Part shown: positions 20,649 to 28,917 of the stretch, piece by piece
Layout: every line of letters starts with the position of its first letter
How positions within the stretch are numbered: position 1 is the first letter of the stretch
Virus record (IMG/VR): IMGVR_UViG_3300042483_000504
Location: 1-64,000 of that record
Source of the DNA: a virus
Reading direction: 5' to 3' (one strand)
DNA length: 64,000 nt
Notes under the pieces: model-generated
Databases searched by the model: none
Told to the model about the DNA's origin: nothing
What the model saw: the letters and a program-made list of their open reading frames with translations, nothing else
Program-made: the position numbers and the translations under genes

Positions 20649-21704
20649 ATGAAAGCAACTTTAGAAAAATATTACAATGATGGGTTATTGTACAAACAAG
20701 TACATCCAACTTTACCATTAACCATATGGAATTACACTGAGAAAGTTCAGTTTGAGAACTTATGGGATGAGGTGACTTTGATGTGTCGTGGTTTAGTAAC
20801 TGACGACAACGGTAATATAGTTGCAAGACCATTTAGAAAATTCTTCAATATGGAGGAAGGTAAACACACCCCAACTGATGATTTCAAAGTCTATGAGAAA
20901 ATGGATGGTTCATTGGGGATATTATTCCACTACGAAGGGGAATGGGTTATGGCAACTCGTGGTTCATTTACTTCCGACCAAGCGGTGAAAGGTATGGAAA
21001 TGTTATCTAATTATGATTACAACAAATTACATAAAGACTTCACTTACTTATTTGAAATAATATATGCTGAAAACAGAATAGTTTGTTCATATGATTTTGA
21101 AGATGTTGTTTTACTTGGCTCGACAAACACTAAACACGGATATGAAGTAAACTTACACGGGGATTTAGATATGAGAATACAAAATCTTATACGAAATATC
21201 GGTTTAAAAGTTGTTAAACGTTACGATGGTATATCTGACTATTCTGTGTTAAAACAAATGGTTAGAGACGACGCTGAAGGGTTTATAGTGTTATTCTCAA
21301 ATGGTGATAGAATGAAAGTTAAAGGTGTGGAATACTTACGTCTACATAAAATAATGACTAACGTATCTACTACCGGTATATGGGAATGTTTGAGAAATGG
21401 TGATGATGTTTTAGAAATGATGAAAGAAGTTCCTGATGAATTCTATTCTAAAATAAAATCTTACGTTAAAGATTTGAGATACGCTCACTATTCAATATCT
21501 GAATATTGTGGTAAAATGCACGATGGGTTTAGATACGGGAAATATGGTGATGTTGACCCTGAACCAACTAAGAAAGAATACGCAGAGTTTGTTATGAAAA
21601 ACATAAAAGAAGGACTTAGAGGTGTGATGTTTCAAATGTGGGATAAAAAAGATTACGACGAAACTATATGGAGACTAATAAGACCTGAGTTCAAAAAGTT
21701 ATAA
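20649..21704 (+). CDS. RNA ligase, T4 Rnl1-like
   Basis: 351 aa. Lys84 in VYEKMDGSLG is the predicted adenylated residue. The preceding CRGLVTDDNGNIVARPFRKF and the following MATRGSF, YLFEIIYAENRIV and EGFIVLFSNGDRMKVK fit motifs of the T4 Rnl1 tRNA-repair ligases. T4 Rnl1 reseals tRNA cleaved by the host PrrC anticodon nuclease. No polynucleotide kinase is visible in the window, but phosphoesterase and cyclic-phosphate genes precede it. Confidence 0.9.
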   Translation: MKATLEKYYNDGLLYKQVHPTLPLTIWNYTEKVQFENLWDEVTLMCRGLVTDDNGNIVARPFRKFFNMEEGKHTPTDDFKVYEKMDGSLGILFHYEGEWVMATRGSFTSDQAVKGMEMLSNYDYNKLHKDFTYLFEIIYAENRIVCSYDFEDVVLLGSTNTKHGYEVNLHGDLDMRIQNLIRNIGLKVVKRYDGISDYSVLKQMVRDDAEGFIVLFSNGDRMKVKGVEYLRLHKIMTNVSTTGIWECLRNGDDVLEMMKEVPDEFYSKIKSYVKDLRYAHYSISEYCGKMHDGFRYGKYGDVDPEPTKKEYAEFVMKNIKEGLRGVMFQMWDKKDYDETIWRLIRPEFKKL

Positions 21705-21729
21705 AAGTGGGGAAACCCACTTTTTTTTA
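21703..21729 (+). terminator. intrinsic terminator
   Basis: AAAAGTGGG, GAAA loop, CCCACTTTT with eight or more T. It ends the RNA-repair operon. Confidence 0.85.
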
Positions 21730-21737
21730 TATCCCAA

Positions 21738-21745
21738 CTATTTAT
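21738..21745 (+). promoter_or_regulatory. candidate late promoter (CTATTTAT)
   Basis: A variant of the late box, 4 bases before the ATG at 21750. Confidence 0.35.
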
Positions 21746-21749
21746 TGGT

Positions 21750-22442
21750 ATGGATAAGAATATATATGAAGCACCATCTAGCGTTAATTCATCGTTATAT
21801 CAAAATACCGATTTTAAAGATAGGGTTGTTGGTTCAAGTACACCTTCAAAAGATAAGATTAACCCATCGTTATTAGCCGATGTTGATAAAGCTGCCAAAG
21901 CTGCCGGTGTTAAAGTTTCCGTAACAACTGCGGTGACAGGACATAGAAATAGTGGTAGACACCCTAAAGGGAATGCCGTAGATATTGCTATGGTTAATGG
22001 TAAAGGATTTTCATCATTATCCGCAGCCAAAAGTAATGGTATTTATGATGCCATTAATAAGTTCGTTAATGAACTAGTTAAAATGGGTTACGTTAAAAAT
22101 AGTGAAAGTGGAAATGATAAAGCGGTATTAACATTTGGGTTCCCCAATCACGATAACCACGTTCACGTTTCACGAAATTCCGATAGTGGAACATCATCCT
22201 CAAACCCGTCATTAGGTTCGAGTGATACTCCCGATGATGAAACTAAAGGGGATGTGAGTAAAGATAGTGAAACTAAAGATGACGAATCAAAAACTGATGA
22301 ACCTGAAGGTGAAAAGTCAATGGGTAATCCAATATTTAAATCAATGTTAAATCTATTGGGGTTTAAAGAAAATGACGAGTCCCTTGAAAGTGTTAAACCG
22401 ATAACCGAGGAAATAATTAGAATTAAACAATTAATGAAATGA
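21750..22442 (+). CDS. M15-like peptidoglycan peptidase with C-terminal tag
   Basis: 230 aa. GHRNSGRHPKGNAVDIAMV (His71, Asp78) and NHDNHVHVS (His137, His139) fit the zinc sites of M15-type or related peptidases that cut peptidoglycan cross-links. A low-complexity Thr/Ser/Asp linker (145-190) leads to a C-terminal module, GNPIFKSMLNLLGFKENDES and then ITEEIIRIKQLMK, nearly identical to the next protein. It overlaps the next gene by 4 bases. Probably a virion-borne or lysis enzyme. Confidence 0.75.
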   Translation: MDKNIYEAPSSVNSSLYQNTDFKDRVVGSSTPSKDKINPSLLADVDKAAKAAGVKVSVTTAVTGHRNSGRHPKGNAVDIAMVNGKGFSSLSAAKSNGIYDAINKFVNELVKMGYVKNSESGNDKAVLTFGFPNHDNHVHVSRNSDSGTSSSNPSLGSSDTPDDETKGDVSKDSETKDDESKTDEPEGEKSMGNPIFKSMLNLLGFKENDESLESVKPITEEIIRIKQLMK

Positions 22443-23125
22443 AAAATCAAAAATTGATTTTTGAAGAAACTAATGGTAAGTTAACCAATCTGACACCTCT
22501 CTCTTCAAATAGTAATCATAAATTAAATCCCGAAGCCGCGGCGGCCTACGATAAAATGGTTAAAGCCGCTAAAGAAGATGGTGTCACTTGGTCAATCACT
22601 GATTCATATCGACCATTTGAAATCCAAGACAAAATATTTGATTGGGATTATTATAAGAAAACCAAGAAAAGAAGAAAGAAAGGGACCGCAGGAACACCTG
22701 TCGCATATCCTGGTACTTCAAATCACGGATGGGGTGCTGCTCTTGATTTAGTCGTTAAATATGGTGATAAAGCCCATAAATGGTTAACTGACAACGCATC
22801 GAAATTTGGTTTCTCAAACCCATTTAGTAATCCAAGGACCGAACCTTGGCATTGGGAACACGTTGAAAGTGCAAAAAAATTAGGTTCAGGTAAACCAATG
22901 ACACCTGAAAATGATAAAACAGACTCTGATTCAGAAACCACAACTGACACCGAAACTAAAGGGGATGAAACTAACGGTGATGAAACTAGTGATACTAAGC
23001 CAATGGGTAACCCAATATTTAAATCAATGTTAAATTTATTAGGGTTTAAAGAAAATGATGAGTCACTTGAAAATGTTCAAACAATTACTGAAGAAATTAC
23101 TAGAATTAAAAAATTAATGAAATGA
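22439..23125 (+). CDS. D-Ala-D-Ala carboxypeptidase-like (M15B/VanY) with C-terminal tag
   Basis: 228 aa. SITDSYRPFEIQDKIF, PGTSNHGWGAALDLV (His96, Asp103) and EPWHWEH (His138) are the M15B zinc and catalytic motifs. After an acidic linker it carries the same C-terminal module as the product at 21750, ending ITEEITRIKKLMK. The two catalytic parts differ strongly, so the module was duplicated or swapped rather than the whole gene. Confidence 0.85.
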   Translation: MKNQKLIFEETNGKLTNLTPLSSNSNHKLNPEAAAAYDKMVKAAKEDGVTWSITDSYRPFEIQDKIFDWDYYKKTKKRRKKGTAGTPVAYPGTSNHGWGAALDLVVKYGDKAHKWLTDNASKFGFSNPFSNPRTEPWHWEHVESAKKLGSGKPMTPENDKTDSDSETTTDTETKGDETNGDETSDTKPMGNPIFKSMLNLLGFKENDESLENVQTITEEITRIKKLMK

Positions 23126-23775
23126 GTAAATCAAATAAAATAACCCACGGAGATATAGATTTTAAATCTAAAAGTGCGGAGTTGAAGTCATATAGGATGG
23201 ACAAAGTTATGTCCCCCTATGATGGTGTTGTGGTTAAAACTAATAATAATAGTTGTTCTGATGGTTATTTATTAATTCAACATAATATTGGGGGCTCTAA
23301 ATTCTATTCTCAATTTTGTGGTGTTAATAACACTCTTGCTCATCTTAGCGATAATGTTCGTGGTGGGTCAACAATTGGTTTTTTTTCTGAAGAACCAATA
23401 ACTTATTCAGTATTATCGTCTAATTTAGATTACCTCAATCCTAAGAAGTTCTTAAATGGTGAATTATTTAAAGATGAGGAATCTAAAGATAAATCTAAAG
23501 TAAGTGACAAAAAAGAAACAAAACCAACAAAAAGATATCGTGATTCAAAAGACTATGAAATTAATGCGTTATCACCTGTCACTTTACCAATCGAATTTGC
23601 GGCAAACCAACTTTTAAAAGGTGCGGATATTGCCGGTAAAGAATTAAAGAAAATTGGTAAAGGTATGTTCCAATTACATAATAAAGAAAAAGACGAAAGA
23701 CTAAAACAGAAAAAAAACGATTCCGAGGATAATTTGAACGAAGAAATCTCAAGAATTAAAAATTTATTAAAATAA
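23122..23775 (+). CDS. M23/LytM-like fold, catalytic residues not seen, with C-terminal tag
   Basis: 217 aa. MSPYDGVVVKTNNN, GYLLIQHNIGGSKFYSQFCG and DNVRGGSTIGFFSEEP follow the beta pattern of M23 endopeptidases, but the zinc ligands HxxxD and HxH are not visible, so it may only bind cell wall. A Lys-rich linker ends in LNEEISRIKNLLK, the same tag as in the two genes before. Start overlaps the previous stop by 4 bases. Confidence 0.6.
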   Translation: MSKSNKITHGDIDFKSKSAELKSYRMDKVMSPYDGVVVKTNNNSCSDGYLLIQHNIGGSKFYSQFCGVNNTLAHLSDNVRGGSTIGFFSEEPITYSVLSSNLDYLNPKKFLNGELFKDEESKDKSKVSDKKETKPTKRYRDSKDYEINALSPVTLPIEFAANQLLKGADIAGKELKKIGKGMFQLHNKEKDERLKQKKNDSEDNLNEEISRIKNLLK

Positions 23776-23808
23776 TCTGTTTTTTTACTTGATTACCGAT
23801 ATTTATTT

Positions 23809-23816
23809 CATACATT
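23809..23816 (+). promoter_or_regulatory. candidate late promoter (ATATTTAT) before the large RNA region
   Basis: The motif lies in GATATTTATTTC, 35 bases after the stop at 23775 and upstream of the gene-free region. Confidence 0.35.
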
Positions 23817-23872
23817 TGTTAAACAATTCTGAAACAAAGTAATTTAAATCAGAAAATAAAGTTTACAAAGTA

Positions 23873-23904
23873 CTTGACAGAACAAAAAACATTAAGTATC
23901 TTTG
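23873..23904 (+). promoter_or_regulatory. Bacteroidota-type promoter 1 of the large RNA region
   Basis: TTGACA at 23873 and TATCTTTG at 23897-23904. Confidence 0.65.
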
Positions 23905-23984
23905 TAAAACAAATGAGGGAAAGGTTGACAATTAGTTATAAAACCGTGGTTTCCTAAACCTCAAAAAAAAGTTAAAAAAAGTGT

Positions 23985-24015
23985 TTGACAAATCAAAATT
24001 AAATACTTAACTTTA
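23985..24015 (+). promoter_or_regulatory. Bacteroidota-type promoter 2 of the large RNA region
   Basis: TTGACA at 23985 and TAACTTTA at 24008-24015, followed by a small hairpin TCGGA-AATG-TCCGA. Confidence 0.55.
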
Positions 24016-24041
24016 CAAAACAAATCGGAAATGTCCGAGAC

Positions 24042-24050
24042 GTTCTTTGA
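24042..24050 (+). promoter_or_regulatory. boxA-like element of the giant RNA
   Basis: GTTCTTTGA followed by AATTTG, the same type of element as before the tRNA operons and the tmRNA. Confidence 0.45.
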
Positions 24051-24950
24051 AATTTGATTATCCGTTCAGAATGTTTGATGATGAGACCCTTGTGGTTGAT
24101 TTTGAGTAACAAACTGATAAAGATATTGGCCGTGTATGGTCATTAAATAAACTACGAAAGTAGGATAAAGTGGACCCCCAAGTGTAACGGGTCTGCGTCT
24201 TGGGAAACCGAGGTCGAGTACACAAGCGGGATACCGTATAACCTTTAGTATCGAGGTCAACGATGTAGAGAAAGTGGTTATATGATTTGGTGATGTGGGT
24301 CATCAGATTGAGGAGGGAACTCTAATAGGAATAACTCGTAGGATTTATGTAAGAAGTATCGTATCCAACGTTACAATTACGACTTCCATTATAAGAGGTG
24401 GCTTAAAACCGAAAGGTATGAAAACAAACAGGTGGTGCTGAAATTTTCCTTGATGATTCTTTACCAAAAGAATTGTTTCGAAGTAATCTTAAAATATTGA
24501 GGTAGGGATACTTCACAGAGTAGTTTGGTATTTCGTTGTTCAAAAGACGACGAATCTGAAAGACGGACCACTACTTTGATTAATCCACAACACGAAAAAC
24601 TTTATTTTACTAGGTTAATGTAAAAATTAAAATTTAAACTAAAGCAAAAGTGTCCGTCAGATATCAACGAAAGGTGTCTACATAGTAATGAGTTGTTCAT
24701 TGCACAGGATGACCGCAAGTCTGAATGTATTCTTACCAAAAACCTCTAATCTCGCAAGGATTAGTCGGGGAGGCATTCTCGAAGAGAGTTGAGTAATGAG
24801 AGAGTAGTTGATGTCTCAAGGAGTGGTTCACCTAAAAAACCGACACTGAGGAATACTTTTCAAAAGAAAGTGGATACGAAGGGAAACAATAATCCTTCCA
24901 AAGGTTCTCAATAACAGGTATAATCTCAGCCTTTTTTAAAGCCAAATATA

Positions 24951-25021
24951 GCAGGGGGGAGGTAAGGTATCTCATCGGTCTCATAAGCCGACCCAAACAG
25001 GTTCGATTCCCGTCCGTTGCT
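24951..25021 (+). tRNA. tRNA-Met(CAT)-like fold inside the giant RNA
   Basis: Anticodon stem TCGGT/GCCGA with loop CTCATAA, T loop TTCGATT on ACAGG/CCCGT with one mismatch, acceptor GCAGGGG/CCGTTGC with one G-G mismatch, and a short D arm. T8 is missing. It may be a degenerate tRNA or a tRNA-shaped domain of the large RNA. Confidence 0.55.
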
Positions 25022-25396
25022 ACAGTGACTCCAAACAAAAGTGTGAGGTGATAACAGTTACCCCTTTTGAGTGATGAGTATAAAAGAACCTCAAGAACAT
25101 TCTGTTATATTTAGGTGGTTTATAGAATCTTGTGCACCCGTTTATATTTAAAACGAATAACCAGAGTAGCATTCTCCTGTAATGTCAAGAAAAGACAGTG
25201 AAGGTTAAGTTAAAAAAATAACAAGTAGATTGTTTTTTAAGTTGTGGACGTTATTATAACCACAGTCATTAAGTACTACTATAAAAAAAGTGAATGATGA
25301 TATCCTATAACCGTGAATTCTAGAAACACTCAACGATAGAGAGTCTGTAGTTTGTATCACTAACAAACTCGGTAGGGGAAACCCTAGTACAAATCA

Positions 25397-25447
25397 AAGG
25401 GAAGTTTAAACTTTATTGTTTTTTCTTCCCTTTTTTTATTCCCCAAT
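25397..25447 (+). terminator. intrinsic terminator of the large RNA
   Basis: AAGGGAAG (25397-25404) pairs with CTTCCCTT (25435-25442) and is followed by T-rich DNA. A TAGGG-GAAA-CCCTA hairpin (25373-25386) lies just upstream. Confidence 0.7.
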
Positions 25448-25455
25448 ATATTTAT
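25448..25455 (+). promoter_or_regulatory. candidate late promoter (ATATTTAT)
   Basis: The motif ends 16 bases before the ATG at 25472. Confidence 0.5.
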
Positions 25456-25471
25456 TAATAAAATTAAAAAT

Positions 25472-25774
25472 ATGAAAAAAGTTATAAGATTAACTGAAGC
25501 GGATTTAACACGTATAGTTAAAAGAGTAATTGAGGAATCTAAATACGGTTCTTTTGATGATGAAGAATGGTATGACGAAAAGGACAGTTCTTTTAGTAAA
25601 TCAGGATTTGATGATATGGAATTCGATGATGAAGAATTTGATGACTTTGATGATTTACAATCGAAACACGGGGAAGATACTAGATGGTTTGATAAAGGGG
25701 AAAGTGGTAAAAGAATATTTGATACGTATAAAGACAAACATAAAAGACCTTTCAAAGTAAGAACAAGAAGATAA
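25472..25774 (+). CDS. small acidic protein with N-terminal tag
   Basis: 100 aa. MKKVIRLTEADLTRIVKRVI followed by EES is the clearest copy of the tag, and IEE or EES offers a gp21-type cleavage site at residues 20-23. The rest is very acidic (residues 25-70) and ends with a basic patch KHKRPFKVRTRR. It looks like a tag fused to a short internal head protein. Late-type promoter in front. Confidence 0.75.
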   Translation: MKKVIRLTEADLTRIVKRVIEESKYGSFDDEEWYDEKDSSFSKSGFDDMEFDDEEFDDFDDLQSKHGEDTRWFDKGESGKRIFDTYKDKHKRPFKVRTRR

Positions 25775-25780
25775 TAAATA

Positions 25781-25811
25781 AAAAAACCCCATCCTAAAAA
25801 GGTGGGGTTTG
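25781..25811 (-). terminator. intrinsic terminator of tmRNA (bidirectional)
   Basis: On the minus strand AACCCCACC, loop TTTTTA, GGATGGGGTT, then a run of T. It also ends the + strand gene at 25472, with a shorter T tract. Confidence 0.8.
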
Positions 25812-25816
25812 TTATT

Positions 25817-26204
25817 TGGTGGAGATAGAGGGAGTCGAACCCTCGTGTTGTACACCTTAAAGACTAAGGACTACACGCTTAGGATAACATTTTCTAATGT
25901 TCCAAAAATAGTAAGTTTGTTCTTCATCATCGTAAACTAACAACCAATGAATGACTCGATTTCGGGTTCAGTCATTTTTCCACCTTTGTAAAGACTTCTG
26001 TTCCTAGGTTATATGTCCATCGACCCGTTAGTGTCTTCCTAAGCTTAGGCAGCTACTGCAGCGTCTTCACGGATTAATCCGATAGTCGCCATTTTGTTTA
26101 AAACGTTGCCGTTTGTAATTTGATACCATAGATTTAAGTGATAGGAATCTTCTCACTGCGTGCCCCGAATAATTAACAATGCCAGTCAATTCCAAGTTAT
26201 CCCC
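25817..26204 (-). ncRNA. ssrA: transfer-messenger RNA (tmRNA)
   Basis: 388 nt. 5' GGGGATA pairs with 3' TATCTCC, discriminator A and encoded CCA, T arm GAGGG-TTCGACT-CCCTC. The internal reading frame ends with codons for EDAAVAA and TAA (26047-26045), matching the Ala-Ala ends of proteolysis tags. If the frame resumes at the GGC at 26110-26108, as Bacteroidota tags often begin with Gly, the tag is about 21 residues. The sequence between tag and tRNA-like ends is rich in helices, as expected. Its own promoter and boxA-like leader lie upstream. tmRNA rescues stalled ribosomes and marks the peptide for Clp proteases. Confidence 0.92.
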
Positions 26205-26210
26205 ATAAAT

Positions 26211-26218
26211 CAAAGAAC
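26211..26218 (-). promoter_or_regulatory. boxA-like element of tmRNA
   Basis: GTTCTTTG on the minus strand, 7 bases before the mature 5' end, in GTTCTTTGATTTATGG. Confidence 0.5.
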
Positions 26219-26236
26219 TCATATTGTTTCTCTATA

Positions 26237-26266
26237 CAAATATAGTGAAAAAACTGAAAAGTCCAA
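26237..26266 (-). promoter_or_regulatory. tmRNA promoter
   Basis: On the minus strand TTG (26266-26264) and a perfect TATATTTG (26244-26237), with a 19-base spacer. Confidence 0.7.
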
Positions 26267-26275
26267 GTCCCGAGC

Positions 26276-26283
26276 ATATTTAT
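26276..26283 (+). promoter_or_regulatory. candidate late promoter (ATATTTAT)
   Basis: The motif ends 18 bases before the ATG at 26302. Confidence 0.5.
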
Positions 26284-26301
26284 ATTAAAAAACTTTATTA
26301 A

Positions 26302-28029
26302 ATGGAGGAAAATGAACGTAAAATAGTGTTTGAGGATGACAACGTAATAGTTGTTGATGTCCAACAAGCTTCAGATATAGAATACTACGCACCTGACGAT
26401 ATTAAAGAGTCTTTAGTTAAAGATTGGGTCCAAAGATTTAGAGACGGTGATTTTTATATTATAGTGGATAAAAATTCCGTATGGGCAAGATATTATGTGT
26501 ACAGAGATTTAGATGGTGATTTAACATATTATAATGATGATTTTGACGATGAGGGTTATTTAGATTTTATAGACAAATTAAAAAGTCAAAAATTAGATAG
26601 TGTTATTCCAATTATTAATGAGATTAAAGGTCACGGACGTGTTTATCAATCATTATTAGATATTAAAAATGGGAAGGTAACTGAATTCCCAAGATATTAC
26701 GATTTTTCAGATATTGATGAAGATAACATAATAAGTAAAATAAAGATTGCCGAACGAAATCCGGGTAAATCATTAATCACTTTGACATTTGAAGATGAAG
26801 AAGAATTTCTAAAAATGTTTGACGATATTAGTGATGACGATATATGGTTTATTAAAGCGGTATTCAGTTATTATGATGGTTATGAGTTTATGGACTCTTA
26901 TCGAGCGGAAGAGGATTGGGGTGAAGGTTATTTAATCCGTTATTTTGGTACTGAAAATATTGATAAAATTAGAGAGATATTGAAATACATTAACCCTAAT
27001 TTACTTAATTTTGACCTTTCAAATGATGATGAATCTCAAGAGGTGTCAAAATTATTGTATGATTTATACCCTAATGAGATTGGTAGTATATGTAGTGACT
27101 ACGCATCAAACCTAAATAGTGCGGCAAATGAAGAGGCAAAAAATGAAATAACAAATGATTTCTGTAATATATTATTACCATACTATATCATAAAAGTAGA
27201 TTGTATGTCTAAGTATGTTACATCGGTTAATTTATTACTTAAATTATATGATGACGCATCAAGTACTGATTTAACTTTAATGGAGTTATTTAAAGAGTCA
27301 TTTTATAATATAAAAGTCCCAAGTGGTTATTATGAACACTCTTATGAATACGGATATAATGGTTTTAATCAAACCGCATTTGATAATGATGTTAAATATG
27401 AATTAGATAAAATCTTTACACAGGTAACTGAAGATTATTCGGAAGATACTTTACAGATTTATCAAACAATTATTGCCAAGTTTGGGATTAATAAAAATCA
27501 TCCAATTCCGGCATCTGAAGGTTATTCATTTAAAATTCTTAGAGTCGATACTGACGATGATACCGTAGTTATTAGAAAGTTCAAAACCACCGACCCTTGG
27601 GGTGCAAGTGAGGACCAATCATATACATTGGAAACCTTCAATGATTTCTTACACAACTATAAATTGATTGAATCCAACCGAATGAAAAAAGTCATTCGAG
27701 AACAATTGGAAAAGACTGAGAATAAAGAGGTTTTAAACTTCCTGAAGGTTCTTCCCCCAATTACAGAAAAGAAACCATTAGATTACCTTAAAGACGAAAT
27801 TAATAACTATAATAGGACTACGGGTAAGAGTTTAGATTTGAGTGAAGTGTTAAAAGCAACAACAACACCAACGTTTCCATTTAAATTAGATTTATTTGGT
27901 GTTCAAATAGGTGACACTCAACAAATAATCAAAACATTAAGTTACAATATTAACCCTAAAATTACTTTCACATTAACAATCAACCCTATTTGGAAGAAAA
28001 ATTTACCCGGAGTTAATATAAAATTTTAA
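26302..28029 (+). CDS. large acidic virion-type protein
   Basis: 575 aa, strongly acidic and Tyr-rich over the first 460 residues, with many Asp/Glu clusters. At about residue 465 a new section starts with RMKKVIREQLEKTENKEVLN, which is a copy of the N-terminal tag in the middle of the protein. The last 95 residues are neutral to basic. This suggests a fusion of two tag-bearing proteins or an internal processing site. No family recognised. It is expressed from a late-type box. Confidence 0.65.
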   Translation: MEENERKIVFEDDNVIVVDVQQASDIEYYAPDDIKESLVKDWVQRFRDGDFYIIVDKNSVWARYYVYRDLDGDLTYYNDDFDDEGYLDFIDKLKSQKLDSVIPIINEIKGHGRVYQSLLDIKNGKVTEFPRYYDFSDIDEDNIISKIKIAERNPGKSLITLTFEDEEEFLKMFDDISDDDIWFIKAVFSYYDGYEFMDSYRAEEDWGEGYLIRYFGTENIDKIREILKYINPNLLNFDLSNDDESQEVSKLLYDLYPNEIGSICSDYASNLNSAANEEAKNEITNDFCNILLPYYIIKVDCMSKYVTSVNLLLKLYDDASSTDLTLMELFKESFYNIKVPSGYYEHSYEYGYNGFNQTAFDNDVKYELDKIFTQVTEDYSEDTLQIYQTIIAKFGINKNHPIPASEGYSFKILRVDTDDDTVVIRKFKTTDPWGASEDQSYTLETFNDFLHNYKLIESNRMKKVIREQLEKTENKEVLNFLKVLPPITEKKPLDYLKDEINNYNRTTGKSLDLSEVLKATTTPTFPFKLDLFGVQIGDTQQIIKTLSYNINPKITFTLTINPIWKKNLPGVNIKF

Positions 28030-28036
28030 AAAACAT

Positions 28037-28065
28037 TTGACATTCCAAAACTTTCCGTACATTTA
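28037..28065 (+). promoter_or_regulatory. Bacteroidota-type promoter, leaderless configuration
   Basis: TTGACA at 28037 and TACATTTA at 28058-28065, ending only 4 bases before the ATG at 28070. Confidence 0.5.
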
Positions 28066-28069
28066 CAAT

Positions 28070-28885
28070 ATGGAAAGAGACTATAATTTACTAAAAGAAG
28101 TTTTATCAGTACCAACTAAAACTTATAAAGAAGGACTAATGATTGAGTTCTTAGAGAAATGGTTGACTGATAATAACTTCGAGTATTACTTAGATGGTAA
28201 GAAAAACATCTATGTAACAAAACAAACCGATGAGGTTGAGTATTTCCCTTGTGTTGTTGCACATACTGACACCGTTCACAATATTGATACTATCAACGTT
28301 AAAGAAGAAACGTTACCTAACGAACAAGGTATTTTAAAACCGTCGTTAAAAGCGTATAACGATTCAGGTCAACCAACAGGAATTGGGGGTGATGATAAGT
28401 GTGGGGTTTTTGCGTGTTTGGAATTACTAAAAGAACTACCAAATTTAAAAGTCGCGTTCTTCGTATCTGAAGAAACGGGGTGTTATGGCTCAAGAGTCGC
28501 AGACCCTGAGTTTTTTGAAAATGTGGGGTACGCAATCCAATTTGATGCACCTGGCAATGTTATGGTTAGTGAGTATTGTATGGGGACTCAATTATTTGAC
28601 CGTGAGAGTGATTTCTTTGTAAAGTGTGACCAAGCATTAACTGAAGGATTTGAAGGTCGTAACGATTACCAATCACACCCATACACGGATGTTTACGCAT
28701 TAAAAAAGAAATTTAATTTCTCTTGTATTAATTTCGCTATCGGGTATTACAATTACCACACACGAAATGAATATGTGGTTGTTGAAGATGTTTATTCAGG
28801 AATTAAAACCGGTAAACAGATGATTGAATCGTTAGGTTACAATTATTATCCACTTATCCCTGTAAATAACATTATATTCGGATAA
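28070..28885 (+). CDS. zinc aminopeptidase-like (M20/M28/M42 clan) protein
   Basis: 271 aa from MERDYNLLKEVLSVPTKTY; the frame extends to 28037, but that part contains the promoter. VVAHTDTVHN, GIGGDDKCGVFACLELL, FFVSEETGCYGS, IQFDAPGN and NYHTRNEYV are the five metal and catalytic segments of the di-zinc aminopeptidase fold (His, Asp, Glu-Glu, Asp, His). It is slightly shorter than cellular peptidase T-like enzymes. Its role could be recycling peptides from degraded host proteins. Confidence 0.85.
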   Translation: MERDYNLLKEVLSVPTKTYKEGLMIEFLEKWLTDNNFEYYLDGKKNIYVTKQTDEVEYFPCVVAHTDTVHNIDTINVKEETLPNEQGILKPSLKAYNDSGQPTGIGGDDKCGVFACLELLKELPNLKVAFFVSEETGCYGSRVADPEFFENVGYAIQFDAPGNVMVSEYCMGTQLFDRESDFFVKCDQALTEGFEGRNDYQSHPYTDVYALKKKFNFSCINFAIGYYNYHTRNEYVVVEDVYSGIKTGKQMIESLGYNYYPLIPVNNIIFG

Positions 28886-28888
28886 TAA

Positions 28889-28917
28889 AAAAAGGGGTTA
28901 TTCAGCCCCTTTTTTCT
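28889..28917. terminator. bidirectional intrinsic terminator
   Basis: AAAGGGG, loop TTATTCAG, CCCCTTT with A and T runs on both sides. The loop holds the stop codon of the convergent Clp gene. Confidence 0.8.

Larger units (their letters stand above)
24030..25447 (+). ncRNA. candidate giant structured noncoding RNA
   Basis: About 1.4 kb with no plausible gene on either strand and visibly more G+C than the coding sequence. It has two promoters, a boxA-like GTTCTTTGA (24042-24050) and a terminator. Local helices include CCCAAG/CTTGGG (24177-24204), TTCGTTGT/ACGACGAA (24532-24554) and CCTC-TAATC-TCGCAAG-GATTA-GTCGG-GGAGG (24743-24773). A tRNA-Met-like fold is embedded at 24951. Size, phage context and tRNA association resemble the GOLLD and ROOL classes, but I cannot match their consensus by eye. 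Confidence 0.6.

Noticed and set aside
24030-25447. Degenerate rRNA gene
   Set aside because: The promoter and boxA-like leader suggest it, but none of the universal 16S or 23S segments is present and the length fits neither.
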